NCBI GenBank assembly: GCA_964386565.1
Contig: CAYLRU010000006.1
Location: 61,559 to 125,558, forward strand
DNA length: 64,000 bases
Origin: CAYLRU01 sp964386565
GTDB taxonomy: Bacteria > Desulfobacterota > Desulfobacteria > Desulfobacterales > UBA5616
Direction: 5' to 3'
A program made the translations under genes and the position numbers. The notes below the pieces were generated by a model. The model saw nothing but the letters and a program-made list of their open reading frames with translations. It did no database searches and was not told where the DNA came from. Shown here piece by piece: positions 26,638 to 35,033 of the stretch (positions are counted from its first letter, which is position 1; each line of letters starts with the position of its first letter).

Positions 26638-26886
26638 ATGGCAATCGAAGGAGCGGATATTATCAAATCAGCAGCATTTTTGGGAGCGGGACTGGCAATG
26701 GGACTCGGCGCCATCGGACCGGGCGTTGGAGAAGGAATGGCAGCGGCAAAGGCATGCGAAGCCATCGGGAAAAATCCCAAAGAGGCGGGACTGTTAACCA
26801 GAACCATGCTGGTGGGCCAGGCAGTATCGGAATCCACCGGTATTTATTCACTGGTTATCGCGTTGTTGCTTTTATTTGTTGTTTGA
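26638..26886 (+). CDS. atpE: Canonical c subunit, two-carboxylate Na+ type
   Basis: This single hairpin of 82 residues has E32 in the first helix and E65-S66-T67-x2-Y70 in the second, the set of ligands described for Na+-binding c subunits with two carboxylates (Fusobacterium type). A very strong aggagg site 7 bases before the ATG suggests high translation. Together with the fused protein it would form a mixed c-ring. A polar loop (GKNPKEAG) joins the helices as usual. Confidence 0.95.
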   Translation: MAIEGADIIKSAAFLGAGLAMGLGAIGPGVGEGMAAAKACEAIGKNPKEAGLLTRTMLVGQAVSESTGIYSLVIALLLLFVV

Positions 26887-26913
26887 TGACGACAACCGAA
26901 CGGATGGCAGCCC

Positions 26914-27366
26914 ATGCAGATCATTAGCAATATTGCGCTTATCAGTATAAATGAGACCCTGCTCGTTCAGATGGTTTCCTTTTTGATATTTCTGTTTATC
27001 ATCAACCGCTTGATGTTTCGTCCTTTAAAAGAGGTCATGAACGAGCGGGAGAGCCATATCGATAACGTCAAAAACGAAATCCAGGAAGCGGAAAATGAAC
27101 TGGAACGCATGAACCGTCGGATCAGAGAACAGGAATCTGTTGTTAAGGAAGAAGCCTTCGGGATCAAAAAAGAGTTGGAAGAGGCGGGGAGCCGCGAAGC
27201 GGGCAGGATTTTTAAAACGGTCCGGGAAGAAATTGCTGAAAAAAAGAAGAAGGCGGAAAAAGAGATCGATTCCCAGATCGAAGCATCCAGAAAACAGATC
27301 GAAACAGAAGCCGAAGCGTTATCTATTGCAATTATCGAAAAAATATTGGAGCGGAGATTAGCCTGA
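26914..27366 (+). CDS. atpF: F0 ATP synthase subunit b (first of two, b' type)
   Basis: The product has 150 residues: one N-terminal membrane helix (about residues 15-33), FRPLKEVMNERE where the stalk begins, then a long charged coiled coil. It is one of the two peripheral-stalk b-type proteins made as a pair in many non-gamma-proteobacteria. Its stop overlaps the next start (TGATG), supporting equal production of the two. Confidence 0.9.
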   Translation: MQIISNIALISINETLLVQMVSFLIFLFIINRLMFRPLKEVMNERESHIDNVKNEIQEAENELERMNRRIREQESVVKEEAFGIKKELEEAGSREAGRIFKTVREEIAEKKKKAEKEIDSQIEASRKQIETEAEALSIAIIEKILERRLA

Positions 27367-27950
27367 TGTGCGGATTCAAAAGATTTTTTCGGCAAATCAA
27401 CTGGTCGGCGATATGTGTACTTGTTTTCCTTTTTTGCACGGAAGCGGTTGCAGCCGAAGGCAAGAGCAACTGGCGCGCCACCTATGATATTGTCATGATG
27501 TGGGTGAATTTTTTAATCCTGGTCTTTTTAATCGTCAAATTCGGAAAAGCACCGGTCAAGAATTTCCTTAATGGACAAAGAGAGGAACTTTCAGGGGAGA
27601 TTTCCGGACTGGAAGGTCAACGGGACGAGATGGTTCGGCAAGTAAAGGAAACGATTAAAAAAATGGAGCAAAGCCAGGTTCGTTTTAAAGAGATCAGAGA
27701 TAAAATAATCAGCAAGGGCAAAGCGAGAAAACAGGAAATTATCGAGGAGGCCGGTTTTCAAAGCCGGATCATGCTCGAGGATGCCCAACGGCGGGTGGAA
27801 AACCAGATTTTGACGGCGGAAAAAAAATTTCGGGCGGATCTTGTTGATGAGGCCATGGATCTCGCCCTGAAAAATATCGGTCAATACATCACTGAGGAGG
27901 ACAACCAGAAGCTCCTGCAGCAGTTTCTGGCATCTGCAGTTCCAAAGTAG
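27366..27950 (+). CDS. atpF: F0 ATP synthase subunit b (second)
   Basis: The 194-residue protein has a hydrophobic N-terminal signal-like segment ending near AVAAEGK (about residue 32), a second membrane helix at about 43-60, then a coiled-coil stalk to the end. The cleavable-looking leader is common in deltaproteobacterial b subunits. It ends the operon; delta, alpha, gamma, beta and epsilon genes do not follow, since a terminator and convergent clpB come next. Confidence 0.9.
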   Translation: MCGFKRFFRQINWSAICVLVFLFCTEAVAAEGKSNWRATYDIVMMWVNFLILVFLIVKFGKAPVKNFLNGQREELSGEISGLEGQRDEMVRQVKETIKKMEQSQVRFKEIRDKIISKGKARKQEIIEEAGFQSRIMLEDAQRRVENQILTAEKKFRADLVDEAMDLALKNIGQYITEEDNQKLLQQFLASAVPK

Positions 27951-27971
27951 ACAGTTTGAGGAATAACCCAA

Positions 27972-28006
27972 AAAAAGGGCGCAAGACTTTTTCTTGCGCC
28001 CTTTTT
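27972..28006. terminator. Bidirectional terminator between atpF and clpB
   Basis: A 15-bp perfect stem (27972-27986 with 27992-28006) has A-runs on one side and T-runs on the other, so it can stop transcription from both convergent genes. Confidence 0.92.
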
Positions 28007-28010
28007 GTCG

Positions 28011-30596
28011 TTATGTCTCCTGCCTGAACGTTATACTGCCCATTTCATTGACATCGGCAATAATCCGGGCACCTTCAAGAATGTTGCCCTTCAGGATTTC
28101 CATTGACAACGGGTTTTCGATGTATTTCTGAATGGCCCGCTTCAAGGGACGTGCACCGTAAACCGGGTCATATCCTTTTTCCGCCAAAAACCGCTTGGCA
28201 TCATCCGTCAGATCCAGCGTCAGGTTCTGATCGGAAAGGCGCTTGGCAAGACGACGCATCTGTATTTCAACAATGTCGACGATTTGTTCCCGGGTTAAAC
28301 TTTCAAAAATAATGGTCTCATCAATCCGGTTTAAAAATTCAGGTTTAAAACCCGCGCGGAGGGCTTCCATGACCCGTTTTTCCATTTCGTCACGGTTGGA
28401 TCCCAGTTCCCGGATCCATTGACTCCCCACGTTGGAGGTCATAATGATAATGGTGTTTTTAAAGTCCACGGTTCTGCCGTGTCCATCCGTCATCCGTCCG
28501 TCGTCCAGAATCTGTAAGAGGACGTTAAACACTTCAGGATGGGCCTTTTCGATTTCATCGAACAAGACCACGGAATAGGGGCGACGCCGAACCGCTTCGG
28601 TGAGATATCCCCCTTCTTCGTATCCGACATAGCCCGGGGGGGCACCGATGAGCCTTGCCACGGCATGTTTTTCCATGTACTCGGACATGTCCACCCGGAT
28701 AATGGCCTGATCGCTGTCAAAGATGAATTCCGCAAGGGCTTTGGCCAGCTCGGTTTTGCCTACCCCGGTGGGGCCTAGAAATATGAAGGAGCCGATGGGA
28801 CGATTGGGGTCCTGCAAGCCGGAACGCGCCCGCCGGACGGCATTGGATACCGCCGAGATGGCATGGTGCTGGCCGATTACGCGAAGGCCTAATCGCTCTT
28901 CCATGTGCACCAGTTTTTCCCTTTCGCCTTCCATCATCTTGCTGACCGGGATCCCCGTCCACCTGGAGATGACCTCGGCGATATCTTCAGCATCCACTTC
29001 CTCTTTCAGCATTTTTTTATCGGTTTGAAGATTCGAAAGGTTTTTATTGGCCTCATCCAGTTGTTTCTGAAGCTCGGCGGCCCTGCCGTATCTGAGTTCG
29101 GCGACTTTTGCCAGGTCTCCTTCTCTTTCCGCCAGTTGTTCTTCAATTTTCAACTGCTCGATTTGTTCTTTTATGGAACGGATGGTCTGGATCATGTCCT
29201 TTTCGCTCTGCCAGTGCATTTTCATGGCGCGAATTTCTTCGTTCATGGATTCCAGATCCTGTTCAAGTTTTGCCAGACGGTCTTTTGATGCCGGGTCGCT
29301 TTCCTTTTTTAATGCCTCTCGTTCGATTTCAGCCTGGAGAATCTTGCGCTGCACCTCATCGATTTCTGTGGGCATGCTGTCGATTTCGATCCTCAGTTTG
29401 GAAGCACATTCATCTATCAGGTCTATGGCCTTGTCCGGCAGAAAGCGATCCGAAATATACCGGTCGGAAAGGGACGCCGCCGATACAATGGCGGAATCCT
29501 TTATCCGTACGCCATGATGGACTTCGTATTTTTCCTTGAGCCCCCGTAAAATGGATATGGTGTCTTCAACCGTAGGTTCCGCCACCATGACCGGTTGAAA
29601 CCGTCTTTCCAGTGCCGCGTCTTTTTCGATGTATTTCCGGTATTCATTTAAGGTGGTGGCCCCGACGCACCGGAGCGTTCCCCGGGCCAGAGCCGGTTTG
29701 AGCATGTTGGAGGCGTCCATGGCGCCTTCGGTAGCTCCGGCGCCCACCAGGGTATGAAGCTCGTCGATGAACAAAATAACCTTTCCTTCTGCTGCCTCCA
29801 CTTCCTTTAACACCGCCTTGAGCCGGTCCTCGAATTCCCCCCGGTATTTTGCTCCGGCAATGAGCGCTCCCATATCCAGGGCAACCAACTGCCTGTTTTT
29901 CAGGGTTTCGGAAACATCCCCGGCAACGATCCGCTGGGCCAGTCCTTCAACAATGGCGGTTTTGCCGACCCCCGGTTCACCGATCAAGACCGGGTTGTTT
30001 TTGGTCCTTCTTGAGAGTACCTGGACGATTCGACGAATTTCTTCGTCCCGGCCGATGACCGGGTCGAGTTTTCCCATTCTGGCCAGATCGGTCAAATTAC
30101 GGCTGTACTTGTCCAGGGCCTGGTATTTTTCTTCCGGATTGGGGTCGGTAATACGCTGGGATCCGCGAATATCCATCAATACCTTCAGCACTGCATCCCG
30201 GACGATTCCGTATTGCATCAGAATCCTGGCGGCTTCACCGGTTTTTTCGTCAATAATGGACAGCAGGATATGTTCGGTACTGACATATTCATCCTTCATT
30301 TTATTGGCTTCTGCAAAGGCCGCTTCAAACACCGACTTGGTGCGGGGCGACAGATAGACCTCACCCGTGCCGCTGACCTTGGGCAGTTTGTCAATGGCCG
30401 TGGCAACATCGTGGGCCACGGCTTCCGGAGAAACCCCGACCTTGCGGAACATGGTCCGTGCAATGCCCTCGGGTTCGCTCAGCATGGCGCTGAGCAAGTG
30501 TTCGGGCTCTATTTGCTGGTTGTTGTGCTGTGCAGCCAGGGACTGGGCGTTTTGTATCAGTTCCTGGGACTTTATGGTAAATTTATCAAATCTCAT
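28011..30596 (-). CDS. clpB: ATP-dependent disaggregase ClpB
   Basis: ClpB rescues aggregated proteins with DnaK. All domains are present: N-domain repeats, first AAA+ module with GEPGVGKTA (about residue 205), a long middle coiled coil (about 410-525) and a second AAA+ module with GPTGVGKTE (about 605) and GYVGYEEGG. The length of 861 residues is full. A strong ggaggaaactt site precedes the ATG, with a sigma-70-like promoter about 110 bases upstream. Confidence 0.98.
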   Translation of the reverse strand: MRFDKFTIKSQELIQNAQSLAAQHNNQQIEPEHLLSAMLSEPEGIARTMFRKVGVSPEAVAHDVATAIDKLPKVSGTGEVYLSPRTKSVFEAAFAEANKMKDEYVSTEHILLSIIDEKTGEAARILMQYGIVRDAVLKVLMDIRGSQRITDPNPEEKYQALDKYSRNLTDLARMGKLDPVIGRDEEIRRIVQVLSRRTKNNPVLIGEPGVGKTAIVEGLAQRIVAGDVSETLKNRQLVALDMGALIAGAKYRGEFEDRLKAVLKEVEAAEGKVILFIDELHTLVGAGATEGAMDASNMLKPALARGTLRCVGATTLNEYRKYIEKDAALERRFQPVMVAEPTVEDTISILRGLKEKYEVHHGVRIKDSAIVSAASLSDRYISDRFLPDKAIDLIDECASKLRIEIDSMPTEIDEVQRKILQAEIEREALKKESDPASKDRLAKLEQDLESMNEEIRAMKMHWQSEKDMIQTIRSIKEQIEQLKIEEQLAEREGDLAKVAELRYGRAAELQKQLDEANKNLSNLQTDKKMLKEEVDAEDIAEVISRWTGIPVSKMMEGEREKLVHMEERLGLRVIGQHHAISAVSNAVRRARSGLQDPNRPIGSFIFLGPTGVGKTELAKALAEFIFDSDQAIIRVDMSEYMEKHAVARLIGAPPGYVGYEEGGYLTEAVRRRPYSVVLFDEIEKAHPEVFNVLLQILDDGRMTDGHGRTVDFKNTIIIMTSNVGSQWIRELGSNRDEMEKRVMEALRAGFKPEFLNRIDETIIFESLTREQIVDIVEIQMRRLAKRLSDQNLTLDLTDDAKRFLAEKGYDPVYGARPLKRAIQKYIENPLSMEILKGNILEGARIIADVNEMGSITFRQET

Positions 30597-30708
30597 AAGT
30601 TTCCTCCGATATTATTCCGAATCAACCGATTTTTCGCTTGATCTGCACACCTCATCCCGAAAAATCGCTTAACTCATGATTGTGAAAATACGATAAAAAT
30701 TTTACTAA

Positions 30709-30736
30709 AATGTAATCATGGCTGTCTTTTTGTCAA
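30709..30736 (-). promoter_or_regulatory. Candidate sigma-70 promoter for clpB
   Basis: Read leftward, a perfect TTGACA (30736-30731) is followed after 16 bases by TACATT (30714-30709). No clear heat-shock (sigma-32) or CIRCE element was seen in the 240-base gap. Confidence 0.55.
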
Positions 30737-30838
30737 ACAGCGGGGGGGGAAATTAAAAACAGTCGGGTCAGGCTCGAAACATTTTCATGCCCCGTGTTGA
30801 CGTTGCGGGCCGGTTAATTCGGACGGGTCTTATTTCTT

Positions 30839-31564
30839 TTATTGATCGTTTAAAAAGACGCTTTTATCCGTCATGAACTGCTTGTAGATGCGGTAATAAT
30901 CGGTTTCTTCATATGTCCTGGGGCAAATGGGATGATGGTCGAAGCTGTAGATGATTGACCCGGGACAGGCCAGCAGGATGGGGGAATGGGTGGCGATGAT
31001 GAACTGGGCATGACCGGCTTTTCCCATTGCGTTGAGTATGCGCAGCAGTTCCAGTTGGCTTTTGGGGGAGAGGGCGGTTTCCGGTTCGTCTAAAAGATAA
31101 ATTCCCTTGATTTTAAACCGTGAACTGAAAAACGACATCAGCGACTGGCCGTGTGACTGATTCATCAGGGATTTGCCGCCGAAATAATCCAGAACCTTGG
31201 GATCGGACGTGGCCCATTCATCCAGAATCTTGGCAAAATTACGAAATATCCGGGATGAAAAGAATGACCCGGGAACCTTTCCGTTTGTCCAGTCCACCGT
31301 TATCACCTTGTAAAGATCTCTTTCATAGGGACTCTTGTTAAACCGCATCCGGCCGACGCCCTGCCAGGAATAAATACGGCATTTGTCGGCAATGGCTTCC
31401 AGGAGTGTTGATTTTCCCGTGCCGTTTTCTCCCACAAAAAAGGTGATGGGTTTTTCAAAGGAAAGCGTTGTTTTATGGTGAAATACGTCAAGGTTAAACG
31501 GATAATGTTTTGTCGTTGGAAATTTTTCAGGATGAACCGTAACGTGTGAAATGTGCATAATCAT
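30839..31564 (-). CDS. ABC-type AAA ATPase, RecF/SMC-like nucleotidase
   Basis: The 241-residue protein has Walker A GENGTGKST (about residue 45), an MNQSHGQS signature-like segment, Walker B IYLLDEPE with ALS D-loop, and an ATHSPIL switch histidine. It is a soluble ABC-type ATPase with no transporter partner; relatives are annotated as AAA_21/AAA_23 family. Its ATG overlaps the trmL stop (TAATG). Longer starts inside trmL are possible but have poorer ribosome-binding sites. Confidence 0.8.
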   Translation of the reverse strand: MIMHISHVTVHPEKFPTTKHYPFNLDVFHHKTTLSFEKPITFFVGENGTGKSTLLEAIADKCRIYSWQGVGRMRFNKSPYERDLYKVITVDWTNGKVPGSFFSSRIFRNFAKILDEWATSDPKVLDYFGGKSLMNQSHGQSLMSFFSSRFKIKGIYLLDEPETALSPKSQLELLRILNAMGKAGHAQFIIATHSPILLACPGSIIYSFDHHPICPRTYEETDYYRIYKQFMTDKSVFLNDQ

Positions 31565-32079
31565 TATCCCCATGATATCATCTTGCATGAGCGAAGGCTT
31601 TCATACAAGGCAATCCCCACCGTGGTGGACAGGTTCAGGCACCGGATGCTACCGGTAATGGGGATATAGAAGGATGAATCATCATATGCCGATAGAATTT
31701 CATCGGGCAGGCCTTTGGTTTCGGATCCGAAAACCAGGAACATCCGTCTGCCGGATCCCATATGCCAGAAGCTTTTTTTACCGTTTTTGGTGAAGATGAA
31801 TATTTCCTGTCTCAAAGGGGTCATATGCCGGAGGAAATCGTCGAAGTTCTCCCAGACGGACAACGGCACCCTTTCCCAGTAATCCAGACCGGCTCTTTTG
31901 ACCTGTCTGCTGTCCAGGGAAAAGCCCAGAGGTTTGATCAGGTGAAGACAGGCCCCGGTTCCGATGCAGGTCCGGCCGATGTTCCCCGTATTCCAGTGGA
32001 CTTCGGGTGCAACAAGCACGACATGGCGCTCGTAATCTTTAAGCGGGTCATTCTTCATCCAATCATCCCCTAATCCCAT
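31564..32079 (-). CDS. trmL: tRNA (cytidine/uridine-2'-O)-methyltransferase TrmL
   Basis: This 171-residue SPOUT methyltransferase modifies the wobble base of some leucine tRNAs. The three knotted-fold motifs are visible: NTGNIGRTCIG, FGSETKGLP and IPITGSIRCLNLSTTVGIALYE. The ATG overlaps the stop of the preceding gene (TGATG), so translation is coupled through three genes. Confidence 0.9.
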   Translation of the reverse strand: MGLGDDWMKNDPLKDYERHVVLVAPEVHWNTGNIGRTCIGTGACLHLIKPLGFSLDSRQVKRAGLDYWERVPLSVWENFDDFLRHMTPLRQEIFIFTKNGKKSFWHMGSGRRMFLVFGSETKGLPDEILSAYDDSSFYIPITGSIRCLNLSTTVGIALYESLRSCKMISWG

Positions 32080-32627
32080 CAGAAGTTTCGTGGCTTGCAG
32101 ATAATTTCCCTGATTTTCAGGTCGAAAAAATTCGACTGATTCGTCGGCGACAAAACCAGGGCGGTATCCGCACCCTTGGCCGAACCGCCGATGGCGACTA
32201 TGTCCTTTCCGCTGAGAACACCGGCATCGGCGGCCATTATGGACACTTCCACGGCAACCTTGGTTCCCTGGCCGAAACGTTTGAGGGTGTCCGCAATGAG
32301 CAGGACCGGATACAGACCGGAATGCTTTTTGGCGATGGAGCGTTCCACACCGGATAAGGCATGGGTGGCGGCGATGACCGTTATCCCCTTGGATTCGAGA
32401 TCTTTTCTCACGTTGTTTGGCATGACATTTTTAAACGGCTCCCTGAATCCCCCGTGATAGGTCACGGCGATGAGATGAAATCCGGTAAAAATTTCCATGG
32501 CCTTGTAGGCGGTTTCCCCCGTTGTGGTTGCCAGGACCGCTTCATTGAGGCCCAATGCCTTGCCCCGCTCGAATGCCGCTGTCAAGGTTTGTACGGTGTT
32601 TTCAGGGCCCTGCCGATCAAAATACAT
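32079..32627 (-). CDS. Stand-alone pyruvate-kinase C-terminal-domain protein
   Basis: This 182-residue protein resembles only the alpha/beta C-terminal domain of pyruvate kinase, with an N-terminal LTAAFERGKALGLNEAVLATTTGETA segment and GGSAKGADTALVL. No catalytic barrel is present. Similar single-domain proteins occur in anaerobes and are of unknown function; a small-molecule sensing role is a guess. The caggaggatctt site marks the start. Confidence 0.78.
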   Translation of the reverse strand: MYFDRQGPENTVQTLTAAFERGKALGLNEAVLATTTGETAYKAMEIFTGFHLIAVTYHGGFREPFKNVMPNNVRKDLESKGITVIAATHALSGVERSIAKKHSGLYPVLLIADTLKRFGQGTKVAVEVSIMAADAGVLSGKDIVAIGGSAKGADTALVLSPTNQSNFFDLKIREIICKPRNF

Positions 32628-32696
32628 AAGATCCTCCTGTTTGTTTCCGGTTTTGACGGTTTCTTTACGTGATCCGGCTTTTCTTAGGATATCCGC

Positions 32697-32726
32697 TTGA
32701 TAAAAATCAAGGTTCTATTGTATAAA
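32697..32726 (+). promoter_or_regulatory. Sigma-70-like promoter for the amidohydrolase
   Basis: TTGATA (32697-32702), an 18-base spacer and TATAAA (32721-32726) lie about 85 bases before the preferred TTG start. Confidence 0.5.
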
Positions 32727-32812
32727 AAATAATTCAACAGTCAATAGAGATGATTCAAGACCGGGATAAAACAAGGCGTATTGGAATATCCCGACGGATA
32801 AGGGGAGGCAAA

Positions 32813-33655
32813 TTGATTATCGATTTTCATACCCATTTAATTCAACCGGCTGTTCGTAATAACAGGGAAATGCATTTTAACGGGGAGCCGGAATTCAAAC
32901 TGCTGTACGAATCGCCAAATGCAAAACTGGCCGGTGCAACAGATATAATCGCCGTGATGGATAAAGAAGGTGTGGACCGGTCCGTGATTTTCGGATTTCC
33001 CTGGAGAAATCCGGATTTGATCAGGCAAAACAATGATTATGTGTTAGAGGCGGTGCAACGGTTTCCGGATCGCCTGATCGGGTTTTGTTGTGTGAACCCG
33101 GTCCATGCCGTTTCTGCAGATGAGGTGAAACGGTGTCTGGATTCAGGATGTTCGGGCGTCGGTGAACTGGCCTTTTACGGGAAAGGCATTGATGAGGCGG
33201 CCCTGGAAATGCTGTCACCGATCATGGCAATGTGCCGGGAAAAAGACTGCATCGCCCTGATACATACCAACGAGCCCGTGGGACACCAGTACCCGGGAAA
33301 GGCTCCCATGACGCTGACCCAGATCTTTGCCATGGTCAAGCGGTTTTCCGACAATAAAATCGTGCTGGCCCACTGGGGGGGTGGTATATTCCTCTACCAC
33401 CTGTTAAAAAGAGAGATCCGGGAAAGTTTAAAAAACGTCTGGTTCGATACGGCGGCGTCCCCGTTCTTATATGATCCGAAAGTCTATCAGGTCGCAAAAG
33501 ACCTTATGGGCTTGGAGAAAATCCTGTTCGGAACGGATTATCCGCTGCTCAAGCCTTCCCGTTACTTTAAAGAAATGAAGGCTGCGGGACTGTCAGAAGA
33601 AGAAATCGCGGCCGTATGCGGAAAAAATGCAGAGGCGTTGCTTGCCGGCAGGTAA
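32813..33655 (+). CDS. Amidohydrolase 2 family TIM-barrel protein
   Basis: The 280-residue product begins IIDFHTHL, carrying the metal HxH motif, and ends with the conserved ILFGTDYPL Asp. FAMVKRFSDNKIVLAHWGGG supplies further metal ligands. The family (PF04909) contains decarboxylases and hydrolases acting on cyclic or carboxylated substrates. TTG 32813 with aggggagg 5 bases before it is the better start; an ATG at 32750 adds 21 basic residues unlike the family. A second member of the family is encoded at 44035-44961. Confidence 0.82.
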   Translation: MIIDFHTHLIQPAVRNNREMHFNGEPEFKLLYESPNAKLAGATDIIAVMDKEGVDRSVIFGFPWRNPDLIRQNNDYVLEAVQRFPDRLIGFCCVNPVHAVSADEVKRCLDSGCSGVGELAFYGKGIDEAALEMLSPIMAMCREKDCIALIHTNEPVGHQYPGKAPMTLTQIFAMVKRFSDNKIVLAHWGGGIFLYHLLKREIRESLKNVWFDTAASPFLYDPKVYQVAKDLMGLEKILFGTDYPLLKPSRYFKEMKAAGLSEEEIAAVCGKNAEALLAGR

Positions 33656-33726
33656 ATATGGGTTGTGGGGCCGTCAATCTCAAAAACATGGCCTGATTAT
33701 TTGAAGCCATGATGAAGTAAGTTGAA

Positions 33727-33782
33727 GGGCCCTTTTCTTTTTTTGAATCATATAACACAATAATATCAAAAGAAAAGGGCCC
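33727..33782. terminator. Inverted repeat between convergent genes
   Basis: Perfect 15-base arms (33727-33741 and 33768-33782) with an A/T-rich 26-base loop lie between the amidohydrolase and the iron-sulfur gene. The pyrimidine/purine bias (gggcccttttctttt) suits a bidirectional terminator. Confidence 0.6.
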
Positions 33783-33863
33783 AAATAGACCATATCAGCC
33801 GGATATGTCGAGAATTTTCCGAAGCCTTGATACGCAGGGATCGGTTCATATCATGTATCTTTT

Positions 33864-35033
33864 TTAATCCACTCCGGACACAATTTCAGCGATATCCCTC
33901 ACCTTTATCTTTTCCTCGAGACCTTCTACTTTTACCGCATCCTCCAGCATGGTCAGGCAGTTGGGGCAGGCAACGGCCAGGATGTCGGCACCGGTGGCAA
34001 CCGCTTCCCTGACCCTGATCCGGGCCGGGCTTTCCTCGCTTCCGCCCAAAAGATCCGTATAAAAGTTTCCCCCGCCTCCGCCGCAGCACAAGGCTCCTTT
34101 TCTGTTCCGTTCCATCTCCACCAGCGTTGCTCCGGGCACGGCCTTGAGGATGTTTCTCGGGGCGTCGTATTCCTGGTTCCAGCGTCCGAGGAAGCAGGGG
34201 TCATGGAAGGTAATCTTCCCGTCGAATCCTGCCCCGGACAGTTTCTTCTTTTTTATCAGATCGGCCAGTACCTGGGTATAGTGGAGAACCTCGAATTCAC
34301 CCCCGAACTTCGGGTAGCTGTTTTTCATGGCATTGTACGAATGCGGGGACAGGGTGATAATTTTCCTTACCCCCTGGCCTTTGAACTGCCGGATGTTTTC
34401 CTCGACAACGGATTCAAACAGGGCGTCTTCTCCCAGGAGGTCGACTTCGTTGCCGTCGGTCTTTTCTTTTTCGCCCAGAACGCCGAAGGAGACGCCGGTG
34501 TTTGTCAGGATATCCCCCAATGCCCGGGCAGCGGACTGGGCACGGGTGTCATAGGATCCTTCGCATCCCACGTAATACAAAAAATCCTGGTCCTGGTAAG
34601 GCTGAAAGTTTTTTCCTTCCATCCACCCGGTTCTGCGTTTGGCTGAAATACCGTATGGGTTTCCGTACAACTGGACGTTATTTAGGAATTTTTTAACGGC
34701 CGGCGGCAGCAGGCCCAGTTCAACCATTTCATTTTTTGCGGCTACAACCATGTTGACGATGTCGTCGCTGAAACTTAAGGGGCATTTTTCCACGCAATTT
34801 TTGCAGGCCGCGCAGGCGTATACAATATCGGCCAAGTGCTCGGTCCATTCCAACTCGCCGTTTACCCAGGCCCGTATCAGCCACAGCCGCCCGCCCGTCG
34901 AGTAGCTCTCCAGGCGAAACCGGGCATAGGCCGGGCAGTTTGTAACATCGCTCCAATCCGTGGGAAATTTGCAGTACCCGCATCTGAAGCACCGGTGTAT
35001 CATGTCGTTGTATTTATAGTCTGCAAGCGCCAT
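33864..35033 (-). CDS. HdrD/GlcF-like iron-sulfur protein with CCG domains
   Basis: This 389-residue protein has two N-terminal 4Fe-4S motifs (CFRCGYC...CP and CAACKNCVEKCP) and two CCG-type cysteine domains (HDPC...LCCGGGGGNFYTD, and CPNCLTMLEDA). Such proteins pass electrons from FAD-linked dehydrogenases to quinone or thiol acceptors. It is the last gene of a three-gene operon; its ATG overlaps the FAD-oxidase stop (TAATG). The specific donor substrate is unknown. Confidence 0.88.
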   Translation of the reverse strand: MALADYKYNDMIHRCFRCGYCKFPTDWSDVTNCPAYARFRLESYSTGGRLWLIRAWVNGELEWTEHLADIVYACAACKNCVEKCPLSFSDDIVNMVVAAKNEMVELGLLPPAVKKFLNNVQLYGNPYGISAKRRTGWMEGKNFQPYQDQDFLYYVGCEGSYDTRAQSAARALGDILTNTGVSFGVLGEKEKTDGNEVDLLGEDALFESVVEENIRQFKGQGVRKIITLSPHSYNAMKNSYPKFGGEFEVLHYTQVLADLIKKKKLSGAGFDGKITFHDPCFLGRWNQEYDAPRNILKAVPGATLVEMERNRKGALCCGGGGGNFYTDLLGGSEESPARIRVREAVATGADILAVACPNCLTMLEDAVKVEGLEEKIKVRDIAEIVSGVD

